From the NCBI RefSeq assembly GCF_022059845.1, contig NZ_CP091851.1, positions 4,701,501 through 4,765,500 on the forward strand: a DNA stretch of 64,000 nucleotides, written 5' to 3'. The notes under the pieces are model-generated. The model searched no databases, was not told where the DNA came from, and was given only the letters and a program-made list of their open reading frames with translations. The DNA comes from Terrirubrum flagellatum. Its GTDB lineage: Bacteria; Pseudomonadota; Alphaproteobacteria; Rhizobiales; Beijerinckiaceae. Made by a program: the position numbers and the translations under genes. How positions within the stretch are numbered: the first letter of the stretch is position 1; the number at the start of each line of letters is the position of its first letter. Below, in pieces: positions 1 through 8,444 of this stretch.

Positions 1-1
1 C

Positions 2-682
2 AACCCGACATTTGATCCAGCAGCAATCGCCGCGCGATATGCCGAGGTGCGGGAGCAGATCGATCGCGCGGCGCGTGACGCCGACCGCGATCCCCACTCC
101 GTTTCGCTGGTCGCTGTATCGAAGCTCTTCCCGGCGGAGGCGATCGCGCCGGTGCTGGCGGCGGGCCAGCGCGTGTTTGGCGAGAACTATGTCCAGGAAG
201 CGAAGGCCAAGTGGCCGGCGCTCCGGGAGGCGAACGCTGATGTCGAACTGCATCTCATAGGGCCCCTGCAGTCGAACAAGGCGAAGGAGGCCGTCGCGCT
301 GTTCGATGTGATCGAGACGCTCGATCGCGAGAGTCTGGCGAAAGAACTCGCCAGGGAGATCCAGAAGCAGGGACGCAGCCCGAAGCTGCTGGTGCAGGTG
401 AACACCGGCGAGGAGCCGCAGAAGGGCGGTGTGGCGCCGGCTCAGGTTAATGCGTTTATTTCTCTTTGCCGGCAATCTTACTCGCTCGCGATTGAAGGGC
501 TAATGTGCATTCCTCCGGCGGAGCAGCCGCCTTCGCCCCATTTCGCGCTGTTGAACACAATCGCGAAGCGCAACGGTCTGAAGCTGCTTTCCATGGGTAT
601 GAGCGCCGATTTCGAGCAGGCGATCATGCTGGGCGCGACGCATGTGCGCGTCGGAACCGCCATCTTCGGCCATCGAGGCTGA
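2..682 (+). CDS. yggS: YggS-family PLP-binding protein (5' end cut)
   Basis: Pyridoxal-5'-phosphate homeostasis protein of the YggS/PROSC family: a single-domain TIM barrel that binds PLP but has no firmly known enzymatic reaction. The reading frame is open to the first base of the window (NPTFDPAAIAARYAEVR...), so the start codon lies just outside; an internal GTG at 47 is not the likely start. The PLP lysine is in the VAVSKLFP segment, and the conserved HLIGPLQSNK, MGMSADFEQAI and VRVGTAIFG segments are present. It converges with an L,D-transpeptidase gene across a hairpin terminator. Only a few N-terminal residues should be missing. Confidence 0.93.
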   Translation, partial: NPTFDPAAIAARYAEVREQIDRAARDADRDPHSVSLVAVSKLFPAEAIAPVLAAGQRVFGENYVQEAKAKWPALREANADVELHLIGPLQSNKAKEAVALFDVIETLDRESLAKELAREIQKQGRSPKLLVQVNTGEEPQKGGVAPAQVNAFISLCRQSYSLAIEGLMCIPPAEQPPSPHFALLNTIAKRNGLKLLSMGMSADFEQAIMLGATHVRVGTAIFGHRG

Positions 683-688
683 GAGATC

Positions 689-724
689 GCCGGCTTAAAA
701 ATTTATTATAGCCGGCTATTTTAT
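689..724 (+). terminator. Terminator between convergent yggS and L,D-transpeptidase genes
   Basis: A perfect 7-bp stem (GCCGGCT at 689-695, AGCCGGC at 710-716) around an AT-rich loop is followed by TATTTTAT. It starts seven bases after the yggS stop. The right arm touches the stop codon of the opposing gene. Confidence 0.7.
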
Positions 725-1252
725 GTCGATCACGCTGCCTCGCCCCAACCTCGGAAGCAGCTTGCGAAGCTCGTTTGGCTCGAAGGCGACGCAGCCAGCG
801 GTCGGGGTCATCCCCAGGCGACAGAGGTGAATGAACACGGCCGAGCCGCGGCCTAGGATGCGCGGCCGCGCGTTGTGATCAATTTCCAGGATCAGATCGT
901 AAAGCCGGTCCTGTCGCCAAAGCCGATCGTGATTGGCGCCGGGCGCAACTTTCACAGGATGATTGTAGCGCCGATTGGAAGAGTCCTCGCACCAGCCGTC
1001 CGTCGGGCCAATCCGCCTCGTAGCCCAGCTAAACGACCGGTTCGGCCAGCGATCCCCGCGAAACCATGCTGTAAGCACTCGGAAGCGGCCGATCGGCGTC
1101 GTCCCGTCGCCTTCCCGTTTCAGCGCCGCCGGCCGCATCCCGGAGCGCCCGATAGCGCAGGGAATGGCGCGTCCGCCAACGATCGCCTTGGCCCGATGAA
1201 TCGGATCAATCGACCGGCGGACGCGCAGAATTGAAAATTTCCGAGGCGCCAT
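716..1252 (-). CDS. L,D-transpeptidase (YkuD-like) family protein
   Basis: 178-residue protein with the YkuD/L,D-transpeptidase catalytic signature near its C terminus: FIHLCRLGMTPTAGCVAF, where the cysteine would be the nucleophile and the histidine its partner. Enzymes of this family make 3-3 cross-links in peptidoglycan or attach proteins to it. No clear signal peptide or membrane segment is visible at the ATG start, so export is not obvious. This form, with 'MRPAALKREGDGTTPIGRF', is the compact alphaproteobacterial type often called YkuD-domain protein. It is the first of two L,D-transpeptidases in the window (the other is at 27.5 kb). Confidence 0.85.
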   Translation of the reverse strand: MAPRKFSILRVRRSIDPIHRAKAIVGGRAIPCAIGRSGMRPAALKREGDGTTPIGRFRVLTAWFRGDRWPNRSFSWATRRIGPTDGWCEDSSNRRYNHPVKVAPGANHDRLWRQDRLYDLILEIDHNARPRILGRGSAVFIHLCRLGMTPTAGCVAFEPNELRKLLPRLGRGSVIDIK

Positions 1253-1326
1253 CTCGCAAAACTCTGGAATGCGCCTCGCGCCCCGTTATGCAAGGACGAA
1301 GCTCTGTTGGCCTCACATTATATCGC

Positions 1327-1926
1327 ATGTCTGCAAGCAATTCCGGGCAGTCGGATGTCTCCGGAAACGGAGCATCGATCGATTCTCCTGCCACACCGCC
1401 GGCGGTCCGGCGATACCGTTACAGTTTTACCGGCGTCGCGTTTCCTCTTTTGTTTCTCGGGGTGATAGTGATCGTTTGCTTAGCAATGGCTTATGGTTCG
1501 CTGGATCCGGCATTCTACGCGCGCAACCATGGAGGACGATACGCTTGGTTCGAGGCTTTGATGAGAAGCACTCCGATTTGGCTCCGTGTGACGACATGGA
1601 TTGCGCTTGCGGTGTTTGTGATTCTTGCCGCATCGAGACTACTCGCACGATTACTGAGCGTCGAAGCCGCGCTCGTTCTTTCTGCGGAAGGCGCTACTGG
1701 CTTCGAATACAGTATGCGTGGCGTGCGGCGCACAATCCGCTGGTCAGATATTTCGGGATTTCAGGCTTCGCACCGTGAGAGGATATTGCTTATCAACGGT
1801 GTCGATTGGAGCAGCGGTCCAACGCCGAAGAAAGTTACCTTGGTCGTTGATGCGAAAATGCTGGGTTACTCTGCGGCTGGTCTCGTGAAGGAAATCAACA
1901 GTTATCGCGATCTTTATCTGGAATAG
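1327..1926 (+). CDS. Two-helix membrane protein with possible PH-like domain
   Basis: About 199 residues from the ATG at 1327. That start is preferred because upstream in-frame starts (ATG 1288, TTG 1231) run into the divergent transpeptidase promoter region. There are two hydrophobic segments (FPLLFLGVIVIVCLAMAYG and WIALAVFVILAASRLLARL), then a soluble domain with GFEYSMRGVRRTIRWSDISGF. That pattern is like bacterial PH-like/STM3941-type membrane proteins, in which a strand-rich domain follows two helices. Function unknown. Base composition in the gene is somewhat less GC-rich than its neighbours, which could point to a recent arrival, but no mobile element adjoins it. Confidence 0.65.
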   Translation: MSASNSGQSDVSGNGASIDSPATPPAVRRYRYSFTGVAFPLLFLGVIVIVCLAMAYGSLDPAFYARNHGGRYAWFEALMRSTPIWLRVTTWIALAVFVILAASRLLARLLSVEAALVLSAEGATGFEYSMRGVRRTIRWSDISGFQASHRERILLINGVDWSSGPTPKKVTLVVDAKMLGYSAAGLVKEINSYRDLYLE

Positions 1927-1982
1927 GTGTGATCACCGCCCCGCAGCAGATACGCGGAACGGCGATCAATATGGGATCGAGC

Positions 1983-3356
1983 TTATAGAAGCGTCCCCTT
2001 CAGGAACACGAGCGCGACGCTGAAATAGATCACGAGGCCGGTGACGTCGACCAAGGTGGCGACAAACGGCGCCGAAGCGCTGGCGGGGTCGAAACGCAGC
2101 CTTTGCAGAATGAAGGGCAGCATCGAGCCGGCCACCGATCCGAAGGTCACGATGCCGATCAGGCCGAACGCGACCGTCAGCGCGATGAGCACCCAGTGCT
2201 CGCCATAGTCATAGATGCCGAGCGTCTGCCAGAGCGAGATACGCGCGACGCCGATGACGCCAAGGATTGCGCCGAGCGTCAGGCCCGAGGGAATCTCCCG
2301 CAGCGCGACCCGCCACCAGTCGCGCAGCCTGATTTCGCCCAGCGCCAGGGAGCGGATCAGCAGCGACGTCGCCTGCGAACCGGAATTGCCGCCGGAGCTC
2401 ATGATCAGCGGGATGAACAGCGTCAGCACCACCGCCTTCTCGAGCTCGTCCGAGAAATGCTGCATGGCGCTGGCGGTGAGCATCTCGCCGAGGAAGAGCG
2501 CGCACAGCCAGCCGGCGCGCTTCCGGATCATGTCGAGGAAGCCGATCTGGAGATAGGGCGCGCCGAGCGCTTCGGCGCCGCCAAATTTCTGAACGTCCTC
2601 GGCGCTCTCCGCGAGGATCGCGTCGATCACGTCGTCCACCGTGACGATGCCGAGCACACGACGATGCTGGTCGATCACGGGGACGGCCAGCAAGTCATGG
2701 CGGGAGATGAGCCGGGCGACTTCCTCGCGATCCATTTCAGGCGTGACCGTCACCGGCTCGCGGGCCGCCGCCAGCGACTGGACCAACTGGTCTGGTTCGC
2801 CAGTGATCAGCGTGCGGAGCGAAACCGCGCGCAGCAGCGCCTGGGTCCGGGGATCGAGGACGTAGATCGCATAGACCGTCTCCCGCGTGCGCTCGACCTC
2901 GCGAATATGGCGGAGCGTCTCGGCCACGGTCGCCGTCGCGGACGCCGAGACGAACTCGGTCGTCATGATGCTGCCGGCGCTGTGCGGGGGATAGGCAAGA
3001 AGGGCGCGAAGCGTCCGCGCCGGCTCGGGCTCCAGCGTCGAGAGCAGAATCGTCTGCTGGTCACGATTGAGGCCGCGCAGCACCTGCGTCGCCCGGTCGG
3101 CCGACATGCCGCGAAGAATCGTCGTCGCGAGATCGCGCGAAACGGCAAGAATCAACGCGTCGGCCGAAGTCAGCTCCGGCCGATCAAATGCCTGCACGGC
3201 GAGATCAATCGGGAGTTCCGCCACGATCGCCGCGGCCTCCTCGGTCGAATGGTCGTTCAGGCTCTCGACGAGGTCGGCGACATATTGATGACGGGACACG
3301 ACCGACCGCGCCTCGCGCGCGGCCTCATCCCGAACTTCGAGAAGGACTTCCTGCAT
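1983..3356 (-). CDS. mgtE: Magnesium transporter MgtE
   Basis: 457 residues, normal for MgtE, a homodimeric channel for Mg2+ (and Co2+) in the inner membrane. An N-terminal superhelical MgtE_N domain (about residues 20-130) is followed by a tandem CBS pair (about 140-260, including LLAVPVIDQHRRVLGIVTVDD) that senses cytosolic Mg2+. Five membrane helices follow (about 285-457), with the pore signature SSGGNSGSQATSLLIR. ATG start at 3356. A leader of about 120 bases upstream contains a possible short ORF (separate entry). Magnesium control is expected at the protein level through the CBS gate; RNA-level control is speculative. Confidence 0.96.
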   Translation of the reverse strand: MQEVLLEVRDEAAREARSVVSRHQYVADLVESLNDHSTEEAAAIVAELPIDLAVQAFDRPELTSADALILAVSRDLATTILRGMSADRATQVLRGLNRDQQTILLSTLEPEPARTLRALLAYPPHSAGSIMTTEFVSASATATVAETLRHIREVERTRETVYAIYVLDPRTQALLRAVSLRTLITGEPDQLVQSLAAAREPVTVTPEMDREEVARLISRHDLLAVPVIDQHRRVLGIVTVDDVIDAILAESAEDVQKFGGAEALGAPYLQIGFLDMIRKRAGWLCALFLGEMLTASAMQHFSDELEKAVVLTLFIPLIMSSGGNSGSQATSLLIRSLALGEIRLRDWWRVALREIPSGLTLGAILGVIGVARISLWQTLGIYDYGEHWVLIALTVAFGLIGIVTFGSVAGSMLPFILQRLRFDPASASAPFVATLVDVTGLVIYFSVALVFLKGTLL

Positions 3357-3720
3357 GACTCACCTCGGGACTTTCCGCCGTCGCGGACCGGGTGAGTCGA
3401 ACCCCTGGAATGAACCCCGGGATCAGACCCGCGCGGCCAGAGACGGCGCAGACAATCGACTGGGACTGTCGCTGGGCATGGGGTTTGGGTTCCTGTGAGC
3501 GTCCGGACGAACATTGTTCGCGGCGGAACGATCGCGCCTTGAACCTCCCCGTTTGCGAAGTCAACCGCGACCGGCCGCCGCAGCCGGCTGGCGGCGGATG
3601 AGGCGCTCGCGACGTTTCACGGTTGCGTCAGGGAAGGCGGCTTGCCTTGCCGCGCCTCTCTCCGCCAGATTACACCCCGACGCGACGCAGGCTCCCGAAA
3701 GCCGCATCCCAAGGCTTGAG
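3357..3720. promoter_or_regulatory. Divergent control region between mgtE and the CenR-like regulator gene
   Basis: This 364-bp gene-free stretch must hold the promoters of mgtE (leftward) and the response regulator operon (rightward). On the minus strand it shows a short possible leader ORF (3479-3423) and then GC-rich, partly self-complementary sequence up to the mgtE start. I could not match it to the M-box, yybP-ykoY or ykkC riboswitch patterns. The rightward reading frame stays open upstream of 3721, but the residues there look non-coding (Arg/Pro-rich). Confidence 0.45.
3423..3479 (-). CDS. Possible 18-residue leader peptide upstream of mgtE
   Basis: The ATG at 3479 is preceded at normal distance by CAGGAA (3490-3495) and opens an 18-codon frame, MPSDSPSRLSAPSLAARV, ending in TGA about 65 bases before the mgtE ATG. 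It contains three prolines. Proline-bearing leader peptides are known ahead of the enterobacterial Mg2+ transporter gene mgtA. That parallel is only suggestive, and the ORF may be chance. Confidence 0.2.
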   Translation of the reverse strand: MPSDSPSRLSAPSLAARV

Positions 3721-4407
3721 ATGTCAAATATTCATCAGCTCCTGCTCGTCGACGATGACGAGGAATTGCGCGCGATGCTGGCCGAACAGCTCGCACTCCA
3801 TGAGGAGTTCGAGGTGCATCAGGCCGATGCGGCGGCGAAAGCGATCAATTTTGTCAAAGGCGATCGCGTCGATTGCGTCGTGATGGATGTCGGCCTGCCC
3901 GACATGGACGGGCGCGAAGCCGTCAAGATCATGCGCAAGAACGGCTTCCGCAGCCCGGTGATCATGCTCACCGGCCATGGCAGCGACGCCGACACCATCC
4001 TTGGGCTTGAAGCCGGCGCGAATGACTATGTGGTGAAGCCATTCAAGTTCGCGGTGCTGCTGGCGCGCATCCGCGCCCAGCTTCGCCAGCATGAAGGCAG
4101 CGAGGATGCGGTGTTCAGCGTCGGCCCCTACAGTTTCCGGCCGGGCTCCAAGATGCTCGTCTCCGACAAGGGCTCGAAGCTCAAGCTGACAGAGAAGGAG
4201 ACGGCGATCCTGCGCTATCTCTATCGGGCCGGTCAGAAGGTCGTGCCGCGCGATACGCTCCTGCAGGAAGTGTGGGGCTACAACGCCCAGGTCACCACAC
4301 ACACGCTCGAGACTCATATCTACCGCTTGCGGCAGAAGATCGAACGCGACCCGTCGGAAGCGTCGATCCTCGTGACCGAGCAGGGCGGCTACAAGCTGGT
4401 GCCATGA
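3721..4407 (+). CDS. cenR: OmpR-family response regulator, CenR/OtpR-like
   Basis: 228 residues from ATG 3721. The receiver domain has acidic residues D11/D12, phospho-acceptor D56 (in VVMDVGLPDMDG), T84 and K106. A winged-helix DNA-binding domain follows (about 125-225, ending THTLETHIYRLRQKIERD). No sensor kinase is nearby, so it is an orphan here. The receiver start LLLVDDDEELRAMLAEQL...LHEEFE and the following cNMP-binding gene match the arrangement of Brucella OtpR/CenR, a regulator of cell-envelope integrity; that identity is from memory of the family, not from a search. The next genes (cNMP-binding protein, undecaprenyl-diphosphatase) also fit an envelope role. Confidence 0.85.
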   Translation: MSNIHQLLLVDDDEELRAMLAEQLALHEEFEVHQADAAAKAINFVKGDRVDCVVMDVGLPDMDGREAVKIMRKNGFRSPVIMLTGHGSDADTILGLEAGANDYVVKPFKFAVLLARIRAQLRQHEGSEDAVFSVGPYSFRPGSKMLVSDKGSKLKLTEKETAILRYLYRAGQKVVPRDTLLQEVWGYNAQVTTHTLETHIYRLRQKIERDPSEASILVTEQGGYKLVP

Positions 4408-4438
4408 TCAACCCGGCTGCTTCCAGAACTCCCGCGCG

Positions 4439-4897
4439 ATGAGTCTCGAAACGGACATGGCCGCGCTGGCGCAGGTGCGGCCCTTCTCGCTGCTGGATCG
4501 CGAGGCGCTGCGCCTCATCGCCTTCTCGGCCGAGCGCCGGAAGCTGCGCGCCGGCGACATCCTGTTTCGCAAGACGGCAGCAAGCTATGGCGGCGGCGTG
4601 GTGGTGTCGGGCGCAATCGCGCTCGATCCGCCGGAGGATGGTTCGCCGCCACGTCATGTCGCGCGCCGCGGCTCGCTCATCGGCGGCGTAGCGCTGCTCG
4701 CGCCGACCGACCACGCGGCGCAGTCGGTCGCGCAGGAAGACAGCGAAGTGCTTGTCGTCCCCCGACAGTTGTTCAAGCGCGTGCTCGACGAATTTCCGCA
4801 GCACGCGGTCGCGATTCACGCCAGCCTCGCCGAGGATCTGAAAAAGCTGACGCGCGAGACCGAGGCGATCAAACGCCGGCTCGACGCCTTGGGCTGA
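4439..4897 (+). CDS. Stand-alone cyclic nucleotide-binding domain protein
   Basis: 152 residues making one Crp-type cyclic nucleotide-binding beta-roll (about 15-130: pattern F..L.......L......... GDILF...), then a charged helix (SLAEDLKKLTRETEAIKRRL). There is no helix-turn-helix, so it is not a complete Crp/Fnr regulator. The phosphate-binding cassette is not canonical, so nucleotide binding is uncertain. It begins 31 bases after the CenR-like gene in the same direction, and the pair is probably one operon. An equivalent gene in Brucella, next to otpR, is labelled cAMP-dependent kinase regulatory subunit-like. Confidence 0.75.
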   Translation: MSLETDMAALAQVRPFSLLDREALRLIAFSAERRKLRAGDILFRKTAASYGGGVVVSGAIALDPPEDGSPPRHVARRGSLIGGVALLAPTDHAAQSVAQEDSEVLVVPRQLFKRVLDEFPQHAVAIHASLAEDLKKLTRETEAIKRRLDALG

Positions 4898-4985
4898 ACG
4901 CCGCAGCGGCGCAAGGTCGCGTAGCGCCGCGCGCCGCCACACGCCAGAGAGATATATCTTCTCTTCTTCGCGTAAGGAATCCGTG

Positions 4986-5855
4986 ATGGCGACTGCGTGT
5001 TCGGCCGGCCTCGACACGGGCTTTGCGGCGCTCGATGTCGGCAAAATGATCGTGCTCGGCGTCGTGCAAGGCGTCACCGAGCTGCTGCCGATCTCATCGA
5101 CGGCGCATATGCGCGTGGTTCCGGCGCTGCTCGGCTGGCCCGATCCGGGCTCCGCCTTCTCCGCTTTGATGCAGCTTGCCGCGCTTGGCGCGATCCTTTC
5201 CTATTTCCGGCGCGATGTCGCCGAACTGATCTCTGCAGCAGCGAGTGTCGTCGTCAGGCGCGATCTCAAATCGCCGGGTTCGCGCGCGGTGATCGGCATC
5301 GTGCTCGCGACCGCGCCGATCGTCGTCGCCGGCGTCGCGTTGGCGCCCGTTCTCAACGCCTGCGGATCACCCTTGCGCTCTCTCTGGGTCATTGGCGCGA
5401 GCTGTCTCGTGATGGCGGCGCTGCTCGCTTTCGCGGAAATCAGGGCGCGGCATGTGCGAAATGCTGATGAGGCGACCTTGCGCGACTATGCGCTGGTCGG
5501 ACTGGCGCAAGTCGGCGCGCTCATTCCAGGCGTGTCGCGATCCGGCTCAACTTTGACCGCGGCGTTGGGGCTTGGCTTCAAGCGCGCCGAAGCCGCGCGT
5601 CTCTCATTTCTGATCGGTTTGCCGGCGATTGCGCTGGCGGGAGGCAAGGAAGCGTTCGAGCTTCTGCGCGCCGGCCTTGATGCGCATGCCTGGATGCTGC
5701 TTTTCGTCGGGCTGATCTCAGGCGCGTTGGCGTCGTTCGTCGCGATCTGGGGTTTGATGCGTTATCTCGAGCACCTGCCGAGTTGGCCCTTTGTCGTCTA
5801 TCGCGGCGCGCTCGGCGTATTCCTGGTTGGCGCTGTGCTGTTCCATTGGCTGTGA
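4986..5855 (+). CDS. uppP: Undecaprenyl-diphosphatase (BacA type)
   Basis: Polytopic inner-membrane enzyme that dephosphorylates undecaprenyl pyrophosphate to recycle the lipid carrier for peptidoglycan and LPS sugars; it can confer bacitracin tolerance. 289 residues from ATG 4986 (a GTG at 4983 is an equally placed alternative). The two family motifs are visible: GVTELLPISSTAH (glutamate-rich loop) and PGVSRSGST (phosphate-binding Ser/Arg). Six to eight hydrophobic segments are recognisable. It lies downstream of the CenR-like/cNMP pair, about 90 bp after, possibly with its own promoter. Confidence 0.95.
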   Translation: MATACSAGLDTGFAALDVGKMIVLGVVQGVTELLPISSTAHMRVVPALLGWPDPGSAFSALMQLAALGAILSYFRRDVAELISAAASVVVRRDLKSPGSRAVIGIVLATAPIVVAGVALAPVLNACGSPLRSLWVIGASCLVMAALLAFAEIRARHVRNADEATLRDYALVGLAQVGALIPGVSRSGSTLTAALGLGFKRAEAARLSFLIGLPAIALAGGKEAFELLRAGLDAHAWMLLFVGLISGALASFVAIWGLMRYLEHLPSWPFVVYRGALGVFLVGAVLFHWL

Positions 5856-5880
5856 TGGAAGAACGAGACGCGGCAAGAAT

Positions 5881-7536
5881 TTAGCCGACAGCAGCGGCGG
5901 CCGCGCGCCCGGCGACGCGTCCGGAGAAGATGCAGCCGCCAAGAAACGTGCCTTCGAGCGAGCGATAGCCGTGCACGCCGCCGCCGCCAAAGCCCGCCGC
6001 TTCGCCCGCGGCATAGAGGCCGGCGATCGGCGCGCCGTCTGATCCAAGCGCGCGCGCTTCGAGATCGGTTTCGATTCCGCCGAGCGATTTGCGCGTGAGA
6101 ATATTGAGCCTGACGGCAATCAGCGGCCCATGCGCGGGATCGAGAATGCGATGCGGCCGCGCTGTGCGAATCAATTTGTCGCCGAGATAGTTGCGCGCGC
6201 CGCGGAGCGCGATCACCTGCGCGTCCTTCGAGAAGGGATTCTCGATCTCGCGATCTCGCGCCTCGATTTCGCTCTTGATTTTCTTGTCGTCGAGCAGCGT
6301 TTCGCCAACGAGCGCATTCATACGCCGCACAAGTGCTGACAAGTCTTTCTCGACGATGAAATCTTCGCCCTTGTCCATGAAGGCCTGCACAGGCGCGGGC
6401 ACGCCAGCGGTGGCGCGCTTCAGCACCATGCGCCAGCTTTTCCCGGTGAGGTCTGGGTTCTGCTCCGAACCCGAAAGCGCGAATTCCTTGGCGATGATGC
6501 TTCTGTTGAGAATGAACCAGGAATGATCGAATCCGGTCGTGCGGAGATGCGCGAGCGTCGCCAACGTGTCGAAGCCGGGGAAAAGCGGCGCCGGCAAACG
6601 CATTCCGCGCGCATCGAACCAGAGCGAAGACGGTCCGGGCAGAATGCGGATGGCGTGGTGGGGCCAGATCGGCGACCAGTTCGTTACGCCCTCGACATAA
6701 TGCCACATTCGGTCGCCGTTGATGAGACGCGCGCCGCCTTGTTCGGCCGCGCCAAGCATCAGTCCGTCAACATGCTCGGGCACGCCCGAGATCATGTGCT
6801 CCGGCGGCGAACCCAATCGCGATGGCCATTGCGCGCGGACGAGGTCGTGATTTCCGCCGATGCCGCCGGACGCGACGATGATCGCCTGCGCTTTCAGAGC
6901 GAACGAGCCGATGAGGTTGCGCGAACTCGCCGCGCCGCGTGGCGTTTGAGTCGGCTCAAAAATATCTCCTTCGACGCCGTCGATCGGGCCGCCGCGTTTG
7001 CTGAGCGCAGTCACGCGATGCCGGAACCGAAACGATAGCGTTCCGCGCCGTTCCGCCTCGCGCGCGCGCCGCACGAAGGGCTCGATCACGCCCGGGCCGG
7101 TGCCCCATGTCACATGAAAACGCGGAACCGAGTTGCCATGTCCCGTCGCGCTTCCGCCGCCACGCTCGGCCCAGCCGACGACGGGAAACCAGCGCACGCC
7201 CTGCGCATGAAGCCAGCTTCGTTTTTCGCCGGCGGCGAAATCGACATAGGCTTCCGCCCATTGGCGCGGCCAGTGATCTTCCGCGCGATCGAATCCGGCC
7301 GACCCCATCCAGTCCTGGAGAGCGAGTTCACGCGAGTCGCGGATGCGCATGCGGCGCTGCTCGGGGGAATCGACGAAGAACAACCCGCCGAAGGACCAGA
7401 AGGCCTGACCGCCAAGCGATTGCTCGCCTTCCTGATCGAGAACGATGACGCGTTTGCCGGCGTCCGCGATTTCGGTCGCGGCGACGAGACCGGCGAGGCC
7501 CGCGCCGATGACAATGACATCGGCGTCGAGCGCCAT
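5881..7536 (-). CDS. FAD-binding dehydrogenase (COG3573-like)
   Basis: About 551 residues from ATG 7536; the frame could open at 7566 but the dinucleotide-binding fold begins right after MALDADVIVIGAGLAGLVAA. Flavoprotein of the fumarate reductase/3-ketosteroid dehydrogenase superfamily: N-terminal Rossmann motif GAGLAGLVAA, glycine-rich GGQAFWSFGGLFF, and a C-terminal FAD segment (GLYAAGEAAGFGGGGVHGY...GTFLGGCIFSGRVAGRAA). Substrate unknown; these proteins are widespread in proteobacteria as 'FAD-binding dehydrogenase' without known physiology. Converges with uppP; probably its own transcription unit. Confidence 0.88.
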   Translation of the reverse strand: MALDADVIVIGAGLAGLVAATEIADAGKRVIVLDQEGEQSLGGQAFWSFGGLFFVDSPEQRRMRIRDSRELALQDWMGSAGFDRAEDHWPRQWAEAYVDFAAGEKRSWLHAQGVRWFPVVGWAERGGGSATGHGNSVPRFHVTWGTGPGVIEPFVRRAREAERRGTLSFRFRHRVTALSKRGGPIDGVEGDIFEPTQTPRGAASSRNLIGSFALKAQAIIVASGGIGGNHDLVRAQWPSRLGSPPEHMISGVPEHVDGLMLGAAEQGGARLINGDRMWHYVEGVTNWSPIWPHHAIRILPGPSSLWFDARGMRLPAPLFPGFDTLATLAHLRTTGFDHSWFILNRSIIAKEFALSGSEQNPDLTGKSWRMVLKRATAGVPAPVQAFMDKGEDFIVEKDLSALVRRMNALVGETLLDDKKIKSEIEARDREIENPFSKDAQVIALRGARNYLGDKLIRTARPHRILDPAHGPLIAVRLNILTRKSLGGIETDLEARALGSDGAPIAGLYAAGEAAGFGGGGVHGYRSLEGTFLGGCIFSGRVAGRAAAAAVG

Positions 7537-7631
7537 GGCTTCCTCCGCCTCGCGTCTCATGCGCAATGGCGGGAAGTATGGCCCAGCACGCGAAGCGAGT
7601 CATGACCACGCACCTAGACCGGTCGGTCCAC

Positions 7632-8444
7632 TCACAGGTCGAGCGTCGCAACGACGGGCACATGATCGGAGGGTCGCTCCCAGCCGCGCGTCGGGCTGAC
7701 GATCTCGCCGCCAGCCAAAGAGCCGCCGAGCGCCGGCGACAGCCAGACATGGTCAAGGCGGCGGCCGCGATTGGAGAGCTGCCAATCGGCGGCGCGGTAG
7801 CTCCACCAGGAATAGAGCTTTTCCGGCTCGGGCCGAAGCTTGCGCATGACGTCGACCCATTGGCCGGCGGCGAGAGCGTCCTTCAGCTTGTCGGTCTCGA
7901 TGGGCGTGTGGCTGACGATGTCGAGAAGCTGCTTGTGGCTCCAGACGTCATGCTCGTGCGGCGCGACGTTGAGGTCGCCGACCGCAATCGAACGCTCCTT
8001 CGCTTTGCGGCCGTCTGACCATTGCGTCAGCTCGTCCAGAAATTTGAGCTTGTGCGCGAATTTCGGATTGGCGTCGGGATCGGGAACGTCGCCGCCGGCC
8101 GGAATGTAGAAATTGTGGATCAGGATGTCTTTCGCCGGCCCCGCTTCTTTCGCCAGCTTCACGCTGATGTGCCGGCGATCCTCAAGGCCGCAGAAGTTCT
8201 GCCGGGTGACGTCGGCGAAGGGCAGCTTCGAAAGGATGGCGACGCCGTTGTAGCTCTTCTGGCCATGGATCGCGATATGCTCATAGCCGAGCTTCAGCGT
8301 CTCTTTCCGCGGGAAAAGATCGTCGATGCACTTGGTTTCCTGCAGGCACAGGATGTCAGGCGCCTTTTCGCGACAGAAGCGCGCCACCTGTTCGAAGCGC
8401 AGGCGCACGGAATTGATGTTCCAGGTGGCGATGGTCAGACGCAT
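7632..8444 (-). CDS. xthA: Exodeoxyribonuclease III
   Basis: 270 residues from ATG 8444, the usual length of XthA. The apurinic/apyrimidinic endonuclease and 3'-5' exonuclease acts in base excision repair. The EEP-fold motifs are present in order: ATWNINSVRLR, LCLQETKC (metal-ligand glutamate), GDLNVAPHEHDVW (Asp/Asn), and the C-terminal RLDHVWLSP and PSDHVPVVA (catalytic His). Its start overlaps by 10 bases the end of the upstream RNA ligase-like gene, so the two are probably translationally coupled. The frame extends to 8522 but the extra N terminus is not family-like. Confidence 0.96.
   Translation of the reverse strand: MRLTIATWNINSVRLRFEQVARFCREKAPDILCLQETKCIDDLFPRKETLKLGYEHIAIHGQKSYNGVAILSKLPFADVTRQNFCGLEDRRHISVKLAKEAGPAKDILIHNFYIPAGGDVPDPDANPKFAHKLKFLDELTQWSDGRKAKERSIAVGDLNVAPHEHDVWSHKQLLDIVSHTPIETDKLKDALAAGQWVDVMRKLRPEPEKLYSWWSYRAADWQLSNRGRRLDHVWLSPALGGSLAGGEIVSPTRGWERPSDHVPVVATLDL

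Noticed and set aside
3395-3425. GGGGTTCGACTC string on the minus strand resembling a tRNA T-arm
   Set aside because: No acceptor, D or anticodon arm can be built around it.
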